Positions 1 through 11,400 of a stretch of DNA of 64,000 nt are shown piece by piece. A program made the position numbers and the translations under genes. Numbering within the stretch: position 1 is the first letter of the stretch; each line of letters starts with the position of its first letter. This stretch comes from Trichomonas vaginalis G3 (lineage: Eukaryota > Parabasalia > Trichomonadida > Trichomonadidae). The stretch is from positions 2,232,001 to 2,296,000 of the forward strand of contig NC_067206.1 in assembly GCF_026262505.1 (NCBI RefSeq). The letters run 5' to 3'. Under the pieces are notes generated by a model, which was not told the origin of the DNA, ran no database searches, and was given only the letters and a program-made list of their open reading frames with translations.

Positions 1-369
1 ATCGGAAATTTGAAGGGACCAACTATATAAGCAGCAGTGTACAGTGTATCCATATTCTTCACAGCAGCAACCATTGTAGCAGCAACCGCATCTAACAAAG
101 TAGCTATTGAATTTAAATTTTTTAGAGCTGAGAGAGAATATAATGAAAGGATGCTCATCGTAAGTCTTTCCACAATTAGAACACCAATCGTAAGATTTAT
201 CGAAAGGATAAACTGCATATTCTGGTTTTGTCATTTGAATGGAGCCATTTATGTATTGTTTTGAAGAACCACTGACATCAATCTTCAAAATATTACTATC
301 AAATACCTTTTTGAGTATTCCGGGCTTGCTTTCACTATAGGAAAGTGCAGAGAAGAATGATAAAAACAT
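1..369 (-). CDS. Cys-rich F5/8 type C-like protein (N-terminal part, cut by window edge)
   Basis: An open frame of 123 codons begins with ATG at 369 and runs off the left edge, so the C-terminal part is missing. The start MFLSFFSALSYSE could be a short signal peptide, but the hydrophobic run is weak. The middle reads DWCSNCGKTYDEHPFIIFSL and is followed by a cysteine cluster (CGCCYNGCCCEEYGYTVHCC) and then YSWSLQISD. This layout resembles the F5/8 type C (discoidin-like) proteins expanded in trichomonads, in which a SWSLQ-type strand follows a Cys-rich loop. Family naming is from memory of that pattern. An unrelated secreted Cys-rich protein is the alternative. Confidence 0.55.
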   Translation of the reverse strand, partial: MFLSFFSALSYSESKPGILKKVFDSNILKIDVSGSSKQYINGSIQMTKPEYAVYPFDKSYDWCSNCGKTYDEHPFIIFSLSSKKFKFNSYFVRCGCCYNGCCCEEYGYTVHCCLYSWSLQISD

Positions 370-520
370 TCTATTGAGAGAAAAGTGTCAAGTTTTGTTT
401 CTTTTTTTGGGTTTCTTTTTGGACAGAATTTGATGGGGAATATAAAAGAATATTCCTAGATAGGATTGTTCTTTATGAAGTTCGCGGAATGGCAAGGCAG
501 TTTAAGAATTATACGATCAT
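370..520. other. Short AT-rich intergenic stretch
   Basis: This is the upstream region of the divergent F5/8-like gene, ending where the TTAA-flanked element begins at 521. I see no clear core promoter motif or other gene in it. Confidence 0.4.
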
Positions 521-536
521 TTAAGGGTTGACCGAC
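521..536 (+). repeat. Left terminal inverted repeat of element 1
   Basis: The 16 bases match the right end (2665-2680, inverted) without mismatch and start with TTAA. Confidence 0.75.
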
Positions 537-2664
537 GTCCATTCAATTTTTGAGAGGGCATTCAAAATTTATTGATATTAAGTATCAAATATCTCGTTAT
601 CTATAATTTTTTAAAACATGGTTGTTTCAGATAATGTTTTACCTTAATGAGATGTATGCAACGAGAATGAATTTTCGGTCACAATATTGTTCTATAAAAA
701 TTTCAAAAATTTTCGATTTTTCTTTCGATTGGAAAAAATTTTTATGGATAAATTTTTTACAGAAATACTATGGAATTTTTAGATAAAAACAGTGACATAT
801 CATGCATTATTGTACCCTTGATATAATGCAACAAATAAATCAGAAAAATAATGAGGTCGAAAAAACTCAAAAACGTTGACCGACCTCTTTTTATCAAAAC
901 ACCGCTACACATCATAGATCATTTTGCAACAGCGCTCCTCCGCGGATTCGACATATTTAATAAATTAGCAAAAAAAGTATAAATCGTACTATTCGAATAG
1001 CACAATAGAAAGAATGAATATTAACAATTGTGTTTTTGATGATTAAAGGTTTGAAAAAGATAGTTTGAAAATAAATTTTTTTCTTTTGATTTTTTTCTAT
1101 AAAAATTTTCTTTATTTTTAAAAAACTCCTCCATTTTGGAATGTTGCTAGAATTACAAACGGCAAAAAGAATTAATTATTGCTGAATATATATTTATTCC
1201 GTTCCAAAATTGAAGTGTTTTGCAAAATGAGAATAATATCCCAAAGTTTTTTTGTATTAATCTTATAATCAAAATATTGATTCCTAACACCATATATCCA
1301 TGTGCAACAGATTTTATAGAATAGTAATTCAAGCTGAATTATTCAGATATTGAAATCTGATCAATATCTAATAATACAGATGGTATATTCAAATAGTTGT
1401 TTAAAAATGAATAGCTTCTTTGTATAAAAATGAATATTTTGTCACAAACTTTATATCATTCCCATTATATTTATTTCAGTACAATTTATTGGCACTATAT
1501 ACAATTTTGGAAAATTGAATATCATTTTATTACATATGTACTAATTTAATAAATGATCAAATTGCCAAAATCTTGAAATCGATTTCTAAAGTTGCTCAAA
1601 AATCGGAATACGTACAATTAATAATATCTTCATATGATGTTATTTGATTTGGTATACGAATTTTTTTCGCCGACATACCTTCCTGAAAAGATACGAACGA
1701 TTTCGTTAATTTTTAAAAATTTGACATTGTTTATCTTAGCAAATGAATGTTAATTCTATTTTTGTAGAAATTATCATCAAAAAACTGTTTTGTAAAATTC
1801 GATTTCAATTGGAAAAAAGTAAAAAAAGAAATATGCATCAGAAATGAACCAAGTTTAGTTGGTGTCTAAATATTTGCTAGCATTGATTTTAACAACTGAG
1901 TTATAATATCGAAGCTGATGCGCGAGAATTTCAGATATTTAATGATTCACCATCCAGTTTCCATTCTTTGTATAAAAATAGGAGATTAAAATTTTCATTA
2001 ATACTCCTAGTAATTTAAAAATAATAAAAATTCTTTTGACTTTTCAACATAATGGAAAAAAATATTAAAAATAATCGAACAAATTAGTAAACAAGACATT
2101 TATTTCACAATATTTCTCAATATTTATAACGCTTACTGCGAGAATTCTAGTCAATGTATTTCATTCTTGGGAATAAAATAAATAAATTTGGTATTTTAAT
2201 AGTTTGAAGCAACTACATTTAAAGAGGTTGCACAGGTGTTTTGCAGACAAGAAATAATAATCGCATGGGATTTGTAAATTTTAATTATATGAAATTGATT
2301 TAGACAATCGCGGTTAACAATAGAACAGTCTGCAAACAAATAGTATGGAAATCATTAACAATATGCAAAATCTAGAATGGATTGATGTTTATTGTAAATT
2401 TTATTCAATTACGGTAAATTTTGGAATTTTACGTGCTAAAATATATTGCAATCTAGGATTTGTAGTATTTGATACTAAAATAACGAATATTTTTGCTTGT
2501 TTTCTCGCATAATTTTAATATGATTGTAAAAAAATTATGAGTTACGATCCTGAAAATCAATAATTTAACACCTCTCGACGAACCCTTTTAAATGGACACA
2601 AGTCAGTTTTTTTGAGTTTTCGAGGGTATTTTACCAAGGGGAGGATTACGTCCTCTCAATTTAG

Positions 2665-2680
2665 GTCGGTCAACCCTTAA
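2665..2680 (-). repeat. Right terminal inverted repeat of element 1
   Basis: This is the exact reverse complement of 521-536 and ends with TTAA. Confidence 0.75.
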
Positions 2681-3603
2681 CAAAAATATGTTATGAGTCG
2701 AACTAATAAGAGTAATGATTGGTATTCGATCTGTATAAAAACAATGAAGATCATCAATTCATAATTCTTTTTCAATCAGAGACCAAAACATTTTATTTCA
2801 ATTGATATCATTGTCGTATTGGGATACTTTCATTATGGATACTGCTGCAAAGAAGGTGTATATTGAGTTAAGCATTGTCTATTTGGCTAAAAGTAAAAAT
2901 ATATAAAATTCACAAAATTACCAGTTCCAGAGAATTAGCTTTCATTCCCATTAACAAACAATATGAAAGCATCATCAATAATTCTCCAAATGAAGAAGAG
3001 TTGCATTAGTTATTTGATTGAGTTAAAGATATAAGTACTATGCCGCGCATTTCAAAGAATTGTTTTTCATACTGCATTTAGTATTGTGTTTTAATTAAAT
3101 AATTACATTATTATGCATGTATTAAATAATTTGATCTCAATTTTTATGATTTTATCCGTAAAATGATAAGCAACACAATTAATCATGATTGCTATCATGT
3201 GACTGTTATGAGACTATGCTTATCAACGCCACTTTATAACCTTACTAACTTTCAATCAAAATTCAAGGTCAATTTTCAATATTTTTTTGACAAAATCAAG
3301 TAGAACACAACTGACATACAAATGAGTGTCACGATAATTGAATTTTAAACAATGCCTATTGTTCAAAAATCTTCTTTTCAAAATTGAAAACTAACATAAA
3401 ATAATTTTCTGTTAATAATATTCTCCTTATAAAAACAAACAAATAATTTGGAAATCAATCACATTCAAAATATTCCGATGACTCTCATAAAAAATCGACA
3501 GATATGAATACGGTCAATAAAAAACTATTATCTATTTCCAATTTTATGCAAAATATATTTTTCTGGGAAAAGATAAAAAATATTTTCATCATTTTTATCT
3601 CAA
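2681..3603. other. Intergenic region, no certain gene
   Basis: This is AT-rich DNA. At 2835 an ATG opens a 23-codon frame (MDTAAKKVYIELSIVYLAKSK...). It is preceded by ACTTTCATT, which looks like a core promoter. After its stop another frame stays open to a TAG at about 3007-3009. It may be a decayed short gene or chance. Nothing else is supported. Confidence 0.4.
3588..3603 (+). promoter_or_regulatory. Initiator-like element of the coiled-coil gene at 3604
   Basis: TCATTTTTATC has its putative +1 A at 3591, 13 nt before the ATG. It fits the trichomonad initiator pattern TCA+1YT and the very short leaders of the group. Confidence 0.4.
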
Positions 3604-4596
3604 ATGAAAAATACAAGTTATCAATTACATGCAAACAATATTGACCAATACCTAGCTGACAAGTCATTCTATACCAGGTTCAATAAAGATGAAGCATGCA
3701 AGATTATGGATTACATGCGAGTTAATATTGACCAAGCTGTAAAATTATTAGAGCAAGCTAAAGGAAAACTGAAACCCATGGAAGTTTTCGAGCTTATACA
3801 CCACTGGCATATTAATTTTGGATGGGATGCTAATAAGGCAGCTAAAATTTCTTTACTTCTCTCTGATCTTTTACAATGCAAGTTTATAAATGAGTATATC
3901 TGTTACTTCATGAAAAAGATAATGGAATTTTACGAGGACTCTATCAAGGAAGCAAAGAGAGTTCGCAACAAAAATAAGAAAATTACGAAAGAACTCGAAG
4001 ATGTGAATACAAAAGTGGCTGCATTATCAAAGAAATCAGCTATTGATGCATCTCAGATCGAGGCATACAGTCAAATTCAGGAAGCTCACATTACGATGAT
4101 ATTGGACCTTCAGTCAGAAGTAGAAACAATGAAAAGCAAAGAGCAAAATATGAAGAGCATACTCGAGAACAAAGATATGGAACTTAATTCTCTCAAAAGA
4201 TACTTTAATTCCTCAGTTGATTTGTTTGCTTTGGATAAATCATCATCCGATGAAAATACCCAAGAAACAAATATGGAAGATCAGCGAATCACTCTAAACG
4301 AACTTAAGCGTGCTATGGAAAATCCTCCCCAAAATGACTCGTTATTGAAAGGAGGTAAGCCAGAATTGACAAAGTCTTCTTCACAAGTCAGCTTCCATCC
4401 AGCCAAACCTTCTATTCCAAGACCATCACGAGATGATTCCTTTGATCAAGCTGCAAAATCAAAACTAACAAATGAAATTATGAGTCTAAATGCCGAGGTT
4501 GTTAAGTTGACAACAGAACTCGTATCTTGTAAACAAATCATTGATGAACAAAAGAAAATTATCGAAGACCTCAACAAGAAATTGCAGCCCACTTGA
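3604..4596 (+). CDS. Hypothetical coiled-coil protein, 330 aa
   Basis: I do not recognise this protein. The first ~120 residues are predicted helical and not heptad-like (for example MEVFELIHHWHINFGWDA around residues 60-77). Residues ~120-205 form a Lys/Glu-rich coiled coil. Residues ~215-285 are a Ser/Pro-rich, probably disordered linker (PAKPSIPRPSRDDSFDQ). A final short coiled coil runs to the C-terminus (KLTTELVSCKQIIDEQKKII). There is no signal peptide or membrane segment, so it is probably cytoplasmic or cytoskeletal. The ATG at 3604 follows an initiator-like element at the spacing usual for trichomonads. Confidence 0.75.
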   Translation: MKNTSYQLHANNIDQYLADKSFYTRFNKDEACKIMDYMRVNIDQAVKLLEQAKGKLKPMEVFELIHHWHINFGWDANKAAKISLLLSDLLQCKFINEYICYFMKKIMEFYEDSIKEAKRVRNKNKKITKELEDVNTKVAALSKKSAIDASQIEAYSQIQEAHITMILDLQSEVETMKSKEQNMKSILENKDMELNSLKRYFNSSVDLFALDKSSSDENTQETNMEDQRITLNELKRAMENPPQNDSLLKGGKPELTKSSSQVSFHPAKPSIPRPSRDDSFDQAAKSKLTNEIMSLNAEVVKLTTELVSCKQIIDEQKKIIEDLNKKLQPT

Positions 4597-5044
4597 TACA
4601 ATAAAAACTAGTTCAGAAGATATTATATAATGTAATACATAATAAAGAGTTATTATATGATATATTAACATTATTTATTTTTTATATGTGTTAACTAAGA
4701 TACAATACATAGGTGTAAGCTAAAATAATTGTTTCATAACTACAGTGATGTAAATCGATGGTAGAATTTAAATTGACATTGCATATAATTCAGTAATTAA
4801 ATGGAAGTATCAGTTTATGATCCTGCATGTTCAAACATACATCATCAAAAGATTTATAAGATGTCAATCGTACCTCATTTTAAATATCATATGAAATAGA
4901 GGCACTTAACTTATCATTACTAGTTGTATTGATAGCATAAGATGCCTTTAGACAGAAACTCTATAACATGATACCAAAACAGTTGACAATTCTTCCTAAA
5001 TATGCAGTTGTAAAAGAAAATAAAAAAAATCAAAAATTCTGTTT
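4597..5044. other. Intergenic region
   Basis: This is AT-rich DNA between the coiled-coil gene and the ankyrin gene. I found no gene, RNA or repeat in it. Confidence 0.5.
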
Positions 5045-5197
5045 ATGGGAGATAACGCCAATATTGCCTTTCCAACCGATTTAGAATCTGTAAAGAAATA
5101 TGTTGCCAATGGCTTTGACGTTAATCAGGAGATAGAATCTCCAGATCCCAGCAATATTAAAACAAATGTTGAAAATAGATTCTTCATCTTTTTATGA
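5045..5197 (+). other. Probable 5' end of the ankyrin gene, out of frame with the rest
   Basis: An ATG at 5045 opens a 50-codon frame, MGDNANIAFPTDLESVKKYV and onward through ANGFDVNQEI. This is a typical first ankyrin unit of a trichomonad ankyrin protein. It stops at TGA 5195-5197, overlapping the ATG at 5194 in another frame. The two frames would be continuous if the T run at 5189-5193 had one more T. Either the genome assembly has lost a base in this run or the gene is truly shifted. No trichomonad intron signal is present. Confidence 0.55.
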
Positions 5198-6696
5198 AAT
5201 CCATTGTTAAACTTTGCATCGAGAACGGAAATCTAGATTCATTGGATTATCTTATAGAAAATGGCTGTGAAACAAACTTTTTAATACGTTTATCAGTTAA
5301 ATACCAGCAAATGCAAATATTACAGTATTTAATTGGAAAGAAATTCGATATTAACGAATCAAATGACCAATTTTCTCCAGCGTTGTTCGTTGCTGTAAAT
5401 GCAAATTTAATTGATTTTGTTACTGTACTTCTTGAGAATGGTGCAGATCCTTCCATTCATTACAGAGGGCAAACTATTTTGTCCTATGCATCGAAAACGG
5501 AACAATTACCGATTTTTAAGTTACTTGTTAAATACGGTGCTCCAATGTCATCAAGGCAGATCACAACATCACCACTGATATCAGCTTTGAAAGCGCAGAA
5601 TATGGAAGCCGTTGCTATTCTATTATTTAATGGTGCAGATCCAAACTGCACACAACAAGCAAAAAATAATCAAAATATCTATCCACTCGATATCGCATTA
5701 CGCAATAAATCATCTACAGCTACTGTTTTGCTAGTTTTAGCTGGTGCAGACGTAAAACATATTAGCAATATCCAAGATTATGATAATAACTTGATAAATC
5801 AGATTAATCAATACAGTGATAGCAATATTATACAAGCATCATCATCTCCATTGCTTACAGAGCTTAAAAGCCTCATTCAACAATTTGATTTGATTCAATC
5901 ATCGAATCAAAACTTAATTACATATCTTCAGGAGTCAGAAGAGAGCACAAAACAAGAAATCACACCATTGCTTAACCAAATCAGAGAGCAATTCCGTAAA
6001 TTTGCAGATTACGTTCCTCTCCTCATTAATTTCGAAAACAGATTATCTGAAATACGCAAACCATTACTAAAACAGCAGATGTCGATGTTTGAGCAGCAAG
6101 ATCGTTTGATTTTGGCCCCGCAAATCTCAGATGACATGAGAAAGTGGCACGAGTTCTTCCCACATACCAGTGAGCTCCTCAGAAAGAACAAAACCGACAG
6201 CGTTCAGCGAAATCTCTTCATCGACTACTGCATTGACCAAATTAACGAATACACAGCAGGATTAGCTGATGACGAGAGCGAAATGCTGGATTTCGGCCAA
6301 GAAGAAATAGTTCCAGAGGACAAAAATGTCCAAAAAATGGCAAAAAGAAACAGATACATTTTGGCAGAGTACGCAGACATTTTTGCCCAACTTAAGAAGC
6401 ACATGGCTGATGTAGAAGACACAATTGACTCGTTGGAGGATGAATCAGTCTTCCTTCTCGATAATTCCATCGCGAGAATTTCGAGTGCTGAAGAGATACT
6501 TTCAAAACTGTCGTCTTCGCATGCTAAACTTGCCAGAACTGGTCTTTCTCCGCAAATGATTAAAGATCTTCAGGAATCTTTCGCTCCGAAGAAGTCAATC
6601 ATTGATGAGTCATACAAGCAACTTGTAGACAACAAAAAGAGCATTCTTGAGATTTCGGATCTTATGAAAAGACTTTTGCGCAGACATTACAAATAA
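5194..6696 (+). CDS. Ankyrin repeat protein with C-terminal helical region, 500 aa
   Basis: Ankyrin repeats fill residues ~1-190 (units such as LIENGCETNFLIRLSVKYQQ and VLLENGADPSIHYRGQTILS). Residues ~225-500 are a long helical, coiled-coil-like region rich in Leu, Gln, Glu and Ser that I cannot assign. No membrane segment or signal peptide is visible. Ankyrin repeats bind other proteins, but the partner is unknown. The start at 5194 is probably not the native one: a 50-codon frame at 5045 encodes the missing first repeat and is separated by a shift in a poly-T run. If that is an assembly error, the true protein is about 550 residues; if real, a shorter protein would have to start at 5194. 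Confidence 0.8.
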   Translation: MKSIVKLCIENGNLDSLDYLIENGCETNFLIRLSVKYQQMQILQYLIGKKFDINESNDQFSPALFVAVNANLIDFVTVLLENGADPSIHYRGQTILSYASKTEQLPIFKLLVKYGAPMSSRQITTSPLISALKAQNMEAVAILLFNGADPNCTQQAKNNQNIYPLDIALRNKSSTATVLLVLAGADVKHISNIQDYDNNLINQINQYSDSNIIQASSSPLLTELKSLIQQFDLIQSSNQNLITYLQESEESTKQEITPLLNQIREQFRKFADYVPLLINFENRLSEIRKPLLKQQMSMFEQQDRLILAPQISDDMRKWHEFFPHTSELLRKNKTDSVQRNLFIDYCIDQINEYTAGLADDESEMLDFGQEEIVPEDKNVQKMAKRNRYILAEYADIFAQLKKHMADVEDTIDSLEDESVFLLDNSIARISSAEEILSKLSSSHAKLARTGLSPQMIKDLQESFAPKKSIIDESYKQLVDNKKSILEISDLMKRLLRRHYK

Positions 6697-7061
6697 TTTG
6701 TTTAATTTTTGTTCTTGTTTATTATTAAAACTATGTTTATTTCATCATTCTCGTTCAATGTTATTATTTTAACATTACTTGTCTAAAATAAAATTTCAAT
6801 TATTTTGTTTTATAGAATTGTGTTCATTAGATGTTATAGCGCAAAGTTAATACAATTAACAGATATGAGGTAGTTATATCATTATTTTGCAAATTAGCAA
6901 AAATATCTCTATAATCTTTTATTCATGGTTAAAAAGAGTACAAACATTAAAAACAAACAATAACTATATGAAATAGTTAATTATTAGACTATAAAATTAA
7001 AATGATAATTTCTCAAATCTAAATCTTAAAGATTTGATAGAAACAATTCAGATTTAGATTT
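6697..7061. other. Convergent intergenic region
   Basis: This is AT-rich DNA between two genes whose 3' ends face each other. I see no gene in it. Confidence 0.5.
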
Positions 7062-8072
7062 CTATTCAGCTACTTCACCAAGTTTAAACTGTCCAGTTAC
7101 TTGCAGATTGGAAGAATTCAAGTTCAGAACTTTTGGAAAAGAAATTGGTTTCATATCATTTGCATTAAATACAACGCCGTATTCTTTCATCAGACCTTGA
7201 ACTGAACCAAGCTCTGTTCTTCCTAAATCTGTTTTTGAATCTTTGAGAACAAAATAAACGTAGCCGTAGAGAGGTTGATGGCAGACAAATGTACCAGTGT
7301 TACCAAATACTATAAAGTTACGGAAAACAGCGCATGAGCCGGACAGGAAAATCAAAGAATCTTCTGTAACGTTGTTTTGAATCAAATTTACGTATTTGAG
7401 GGTATCATCAGGCCTTATATGCGTCAAAGCTAATATATGATTTGGAGAGCTGTTGTTGACAAAATTGCCGTAAATCAGCTTAAATCTTTTTGATTCTCCA
7501 GATAAAAGCCCGCTTGCATAATGAGTTGCAATATTGTTTGTAGAGTTGATCATAGAAAACGTTTGAATTCCTTGTCTAGCTATTAATAATTCGAAGCCAT
7601 TTTCTTTTAAATTTTCTGGGCATTTATCCATCGAATCCAAGGTGTAACACATAGAGTAAGCATCAGCATAAAATGATTGTCCGCCATAAATGATTCCAGG
7701 GCAAACACATTTTGTATAAAAAGAATTATTCATGGATAAATGATCGGACGTTATGGATACAGCGCCGCCATTTATCGCTGCAGTACATTGAATAAAAAAG
7801 CAATCATCAATACTAATTTTTGCTTGCCGTTCATAAACAAAAATTGCACCTCCAGCGTTAGGAGTTGTGCAATTTCGAAACATGCATTGTTTAATATCAT
7901 AAATGAAATCTTTCAATTGTTGAGAATTTAATCTAATTTTTTTATCAAAAAACAAGAAATAATCTGAATGAAATTGATTAAAATCCGACAATATTGGCTG
8001 TGAAGATATTTGATAGTATCGTTCGAGTAAAAATGAACTCGAAGATACTGATAAAATGAGAAAAATAATCAT
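7062..8072 (-). CDS. Secreted Pmp-like (polymorphic outer membrane protein-like) protein, 336 aa
   Basis: The protein opens with a clear signal peptide (MIIFLILSVSSSSF). Around residues 75-125 it has the motif pair seen in Pmp-like right-handed beta-helix proteins: CMFRNCTTPNAGGAIFV, then CFFIQCTAAINGGAVSI about 29 residues later. Further beta-rich segments with many Asn-X-Ser/Thr sites follow, up to the C-terminus. There is no second membrane segment, so a secreted or peripherally attached surface protein is likely. The open frame extends 13 codons upstream with a TTG; the ATG at 8072 is the natural start. Related trichomonad proteins are proposed adhesins; this role is inferred, not shown. 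Confidence 0.7.
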   Translation of the reverse strand: MIIFLILSVSSSSFLLERYYQISSQPILSDFNQFHSDYFLFFDKKIRLNSQQLKDFIYDIKQCMFRNCTTPNAGGAIFVYERQAKISIDDCFFIQCTAAINGGAVSITSDHLSMNNSFYTKCVCPGIIYGGQSFYADAYSMCYTLDSMDKCPENLKENGFELLIARQGIQTFSMINSTNNIATHYASGLLSGESKRFKLIYGNFVNNSSPNHILALTHIRPDDTLKYVNLIQNNVTEDSLIFLSGSCAVFRNFIVFGNTGTFVCHQPLYGYVYFVLKDSKTDLGRTELGSVQGLMKEYGVVFNANDMKPISFPKVLNLNSSNLQVTGQFKLGEVAE

Positions 8073-8479
8073 CAAAACCTTCACGAAGAGTACTAAAAGT
8101 GACAACAACAAAAATTGCTATTATTGATTATAAGTATTAAAACGAACAAAAATTAATTTAGTATCCTTTGATTTTTTATATTATCCGCATCTTATTCAAT
8201 TTTGAGAAAATTTGATTATTGTAAACATCACAATTACAATTGACATTATGCGAATTCAAATAATACACATTTTTCTAATATTATTTGATCTATTTATCTT
8301 ATCCACAATATATTAGTTAGAGTCTGACAAATTGACTAGAAAATTCAAAGCTTCAGCCAAAACCTAATCTTGATATATCAGAAATGAGTACATTATTTTT
8401 AAATTTAATTCGGGTAAGAAAAAGTGCTAACTTTTTTTTACTTTCTTTCTTTGATTTTCTTTTTTGCATTTCATACTGC
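8073..8479. other. Divergent intergenic region
   Basis: This region separates the Pmp-like gene (minus) from the RasGAP gene (plus). It includes an ATG at 8384 in frame with RasGAP that would add 32 mostly hydrophobic residues. GCATTTCATAC at about 8466-8476 resembles an initiator just before the ATG at 8480. Confidence 0.4.
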
Positions 8480-11400
8480 ATGGATCCGAAATATGATAAT
8501 ATCAAGCAGTTGATTGATGCATTAGTAATACAGATAACTGAAAGCTTAGTAACAGATCCAATTATTACTCAAGAAGAAGAAAGTTTCGTTGCAAATTTTG
8601 TAGTCACCAACCAAAATTTAGTTAATTTATATCCACTCATAAACGGTAAAGAACAATTCCATTCAATATCTACGATTTTACTTGAAAAAATAAGTTCAAT
8701 CATTGATTCAACGGCAACTGTGACGCTAAACAACAGTCGCTTTGCTACAGTTTATTTACAAGCTTTAGTTAAGTGCATAGAAAAGGTATCCCAAAACGAA
8801 CATGGCGATTTTTTCAAAATTGAATTTTTAGAAAAAGTTATTTCGTTAGTAGAGAAGGTAATGAATCATGACAATCCAGATTTACTACGATCTAGCTATA
8901 CGAAGTTTACTCAAACCATCGGATCTATCAGTACTCAAGTATTTACGATTTTTGAAGCCAAAATTAAAGATTTACTTTCTAAATTACCGAAAATGAAAGA
9001 TCTACGCTTCCAACTACTTCCATTTACTCGCTTTATTGCAAGCTATCATGCATTAAAATACGGATTACGAATTTTACTCGAAGTTTATCAAGATTTCAAG
9101 CTGTATCTTAACGAATACTGCAACACCATTTCCACGATTATCATGACATCATTCAGAAACAATCCATCTGAGTTCATGAACAGAATAATAAACAATAACG
9201 ACGCATTACAGATCTTCGAGCTTCTCAAAAAGGACAAAAGTATCTCAGATTCATCCAAATACGAAGCTCTGATCTCCCTTTCGTTCCTTCTTCACGCGCA
9301 AATCAACAACGGATCTCTCGAGTCAATTACATCGAAAATTTCGAACGAGCTCTCGAAGAAAGTGTCTGGATTCGACCAATCCCACTACAGCGCGCTCCAA
9401 GCCGCCCTTTACTCCGCTCTTGCCGTTGCAGAAACAAACGGATTTCAGTCATACATTGGAATCTTCAAAATTTTTGCTCCATCTCTGGTAGAAAAGCTCC
9501 ATTCGCAGCAGCAAGTCCTCTTTGAGTACTACTACCACCTCAGGTACTTCATCTGCGTCGATTTGCCTGTCGCATTGTACTTCACTAGCTACGGCTACTT
9601 CGTCGACGTGATGAAGTACTTCGTGAACGAAAACACGCTCATGCCGAGGCAGCTGACGTGCAGAACGATCGACAAGTGCATGTCTGTGAAGATGAATTCC
9701 GAACAGAAAAATCTGCTACAGTCTGCGCTCATCAATATGTTGGAGTCTCTGTCATCTGGAAATGACGTACTTGTAGCTTTTCCCCTCCTTTTCCACGCTT
9801 TTGAGGTAAATCCGGATATTTTGGACGAGATATTGAAGATAAACCACGGTTTGACGATGTTTTTGTGGAGGCCATGCCCAACTAATGGCATCCGATCACT
9901 CTGTAACGCGTTTATTTCGGCATTTAAAAAGGATGAGTACAAATTGAACGATTGGATAGTAATTGACTGCACAATTTCTTCAATACTGAACAATTTGGAC
10001 TTTTTCATGGCTCTGAAGCCAGAAATTATCTCAGATTTGGGAAGAATCTTTTTATTTATTTTAGATTTAGTCAAATATTTCTTAGAAAAGGAAGAGTGCC
10101 GTAAATTCGTACAGATTCCTCAAATGATGGTCACTGTAATGCAAATGGAAGTCGTTTCTCTCGTTTTCTTACCAACTCCGATTTCTTCGATTTGTCTGAC
10201 CATTTTGCAGGAAGTAATAAATATCGACTTAAAGTATGAATTGGATACACAATTACAGCTGCCGATTAATATCTACCAAGAATTCATTGATATTTGCAAA
10301 TCGAAAGGAAAATTCGATGTTGATGACAACGCAACATTCGCACCACTCTTAAAACTAAAGAAGGAAAACAAATCAATCACTTACGCCTATATTAAACACT
10401 TAGGAAATTTGGCTTACGCATTAGACCCAACAGTTGTCGATGAATCGCTGAAAAAGACACCAAACGCAATGTCTCCATCAACATTAAGGGACGAATTTAC
10501 CAAGACAGCTCTGTTATTAGAAACAATGCTGATTAAGACGTCACCAAACAACTATCTGACAGTAATTAACGAGTGCATGAAGTCACCTAGCTACATTGGT
10601 AATGATGGAAGTGTAATTTTTGCAAGAATTGTTAGACCTCAAATTATTACTCCAATTTTGCAAAGTGTACTGATCAAAATGCAGGAAATTGGATATGAGT
10701 TCACCGATGTTCACACACAGTACACTGCAAACAGCATGAAAATGGTCCAAAACTTGATTCAGAAATATGAGTGGGAAGTTGGAACAGTTGAGAGCTTCCT
10801 GATCGAGCACATATCCATGGTATTTGTTTCCTACATGAACCTCCTTGTTTCTGCGCAGAGATTGTACCAGTGCAGCCAGTTTCTGATCACAGCCCTGACG
10901 AAATCGAGAAACTCCATTTCAAAAGCGAACAAAATGGAGTTATCCGTAATTCTCGCGTCATGGCTGGCTAGGATTGACTGCGGACCATCGACAGAAAAGG
11001 CCGGACAAACAATTTGCAACGCACTAGCAAAAGTTGTCGAAGATTTGTCATTTTCTCTGGACAACTATGATGACTTAGTGTTTCTCACAACAAATCTCAA
11101 CACAAGGCTCCTCAAGCAGCAGTCTTTGGTCAAAAGTATCTCCAACGCGATTGCCTGCCTCTTCAAATCCAACTTTTGGCTGTTTTCCAGGTCAGAACTC
11201 GCGAAGACACTCATTGGAACTGACTTGAGCAGGGCCGGATATGTCAATGCCGCCCACGAAGCTCTTGTCAACAGTCGAATTCTTCCTCCGAAGAAGGAGG
11301 ACAACCTTATTGACTATTTGTTCATCGACAACTTCAGACTTCTGAAGGAAATCGTTAGTTTTGTTCCAGTGAAGCAGTCAGAGCAGTTTTCCATTTACCT

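Larger units (their letters stand above)
521..2680. mobile_element. Non-coding TTAA-flanked inverted-repeat element 1 (MITE-like)
   Basis: A 16-bp sequence, TTAAGGGTTGACCGAC, stands at 521-536 and its exact reverse complement at 2665-2680, giving a 2160-bp element bounded by TTAA on both sides. No convincing protein is encoded inside, so it would be non-autonomous. An internal copy of GTTGACCGACC lies at 875-885, inside a small palindrome (GAGGTCG at 853-859, CGACCTC at 881-887). The right subterminal region has GGAGGATTAC and CCTCTCAATTT, which recur in element 2. TTAA at both ends fits a piggyBac-type target duplication, but a TA duplication with a T/A outside it cannot be excluded. The transposase family is unknown. 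Confidence 0.6.

Noticed and set aside
521-2680. Element 1 as a large capsid-bearing (Polinton-type) element
   Set aside because: It is only 2.16 kb, has no coding frames, and its short TTAA-bounded ends do not match that class.
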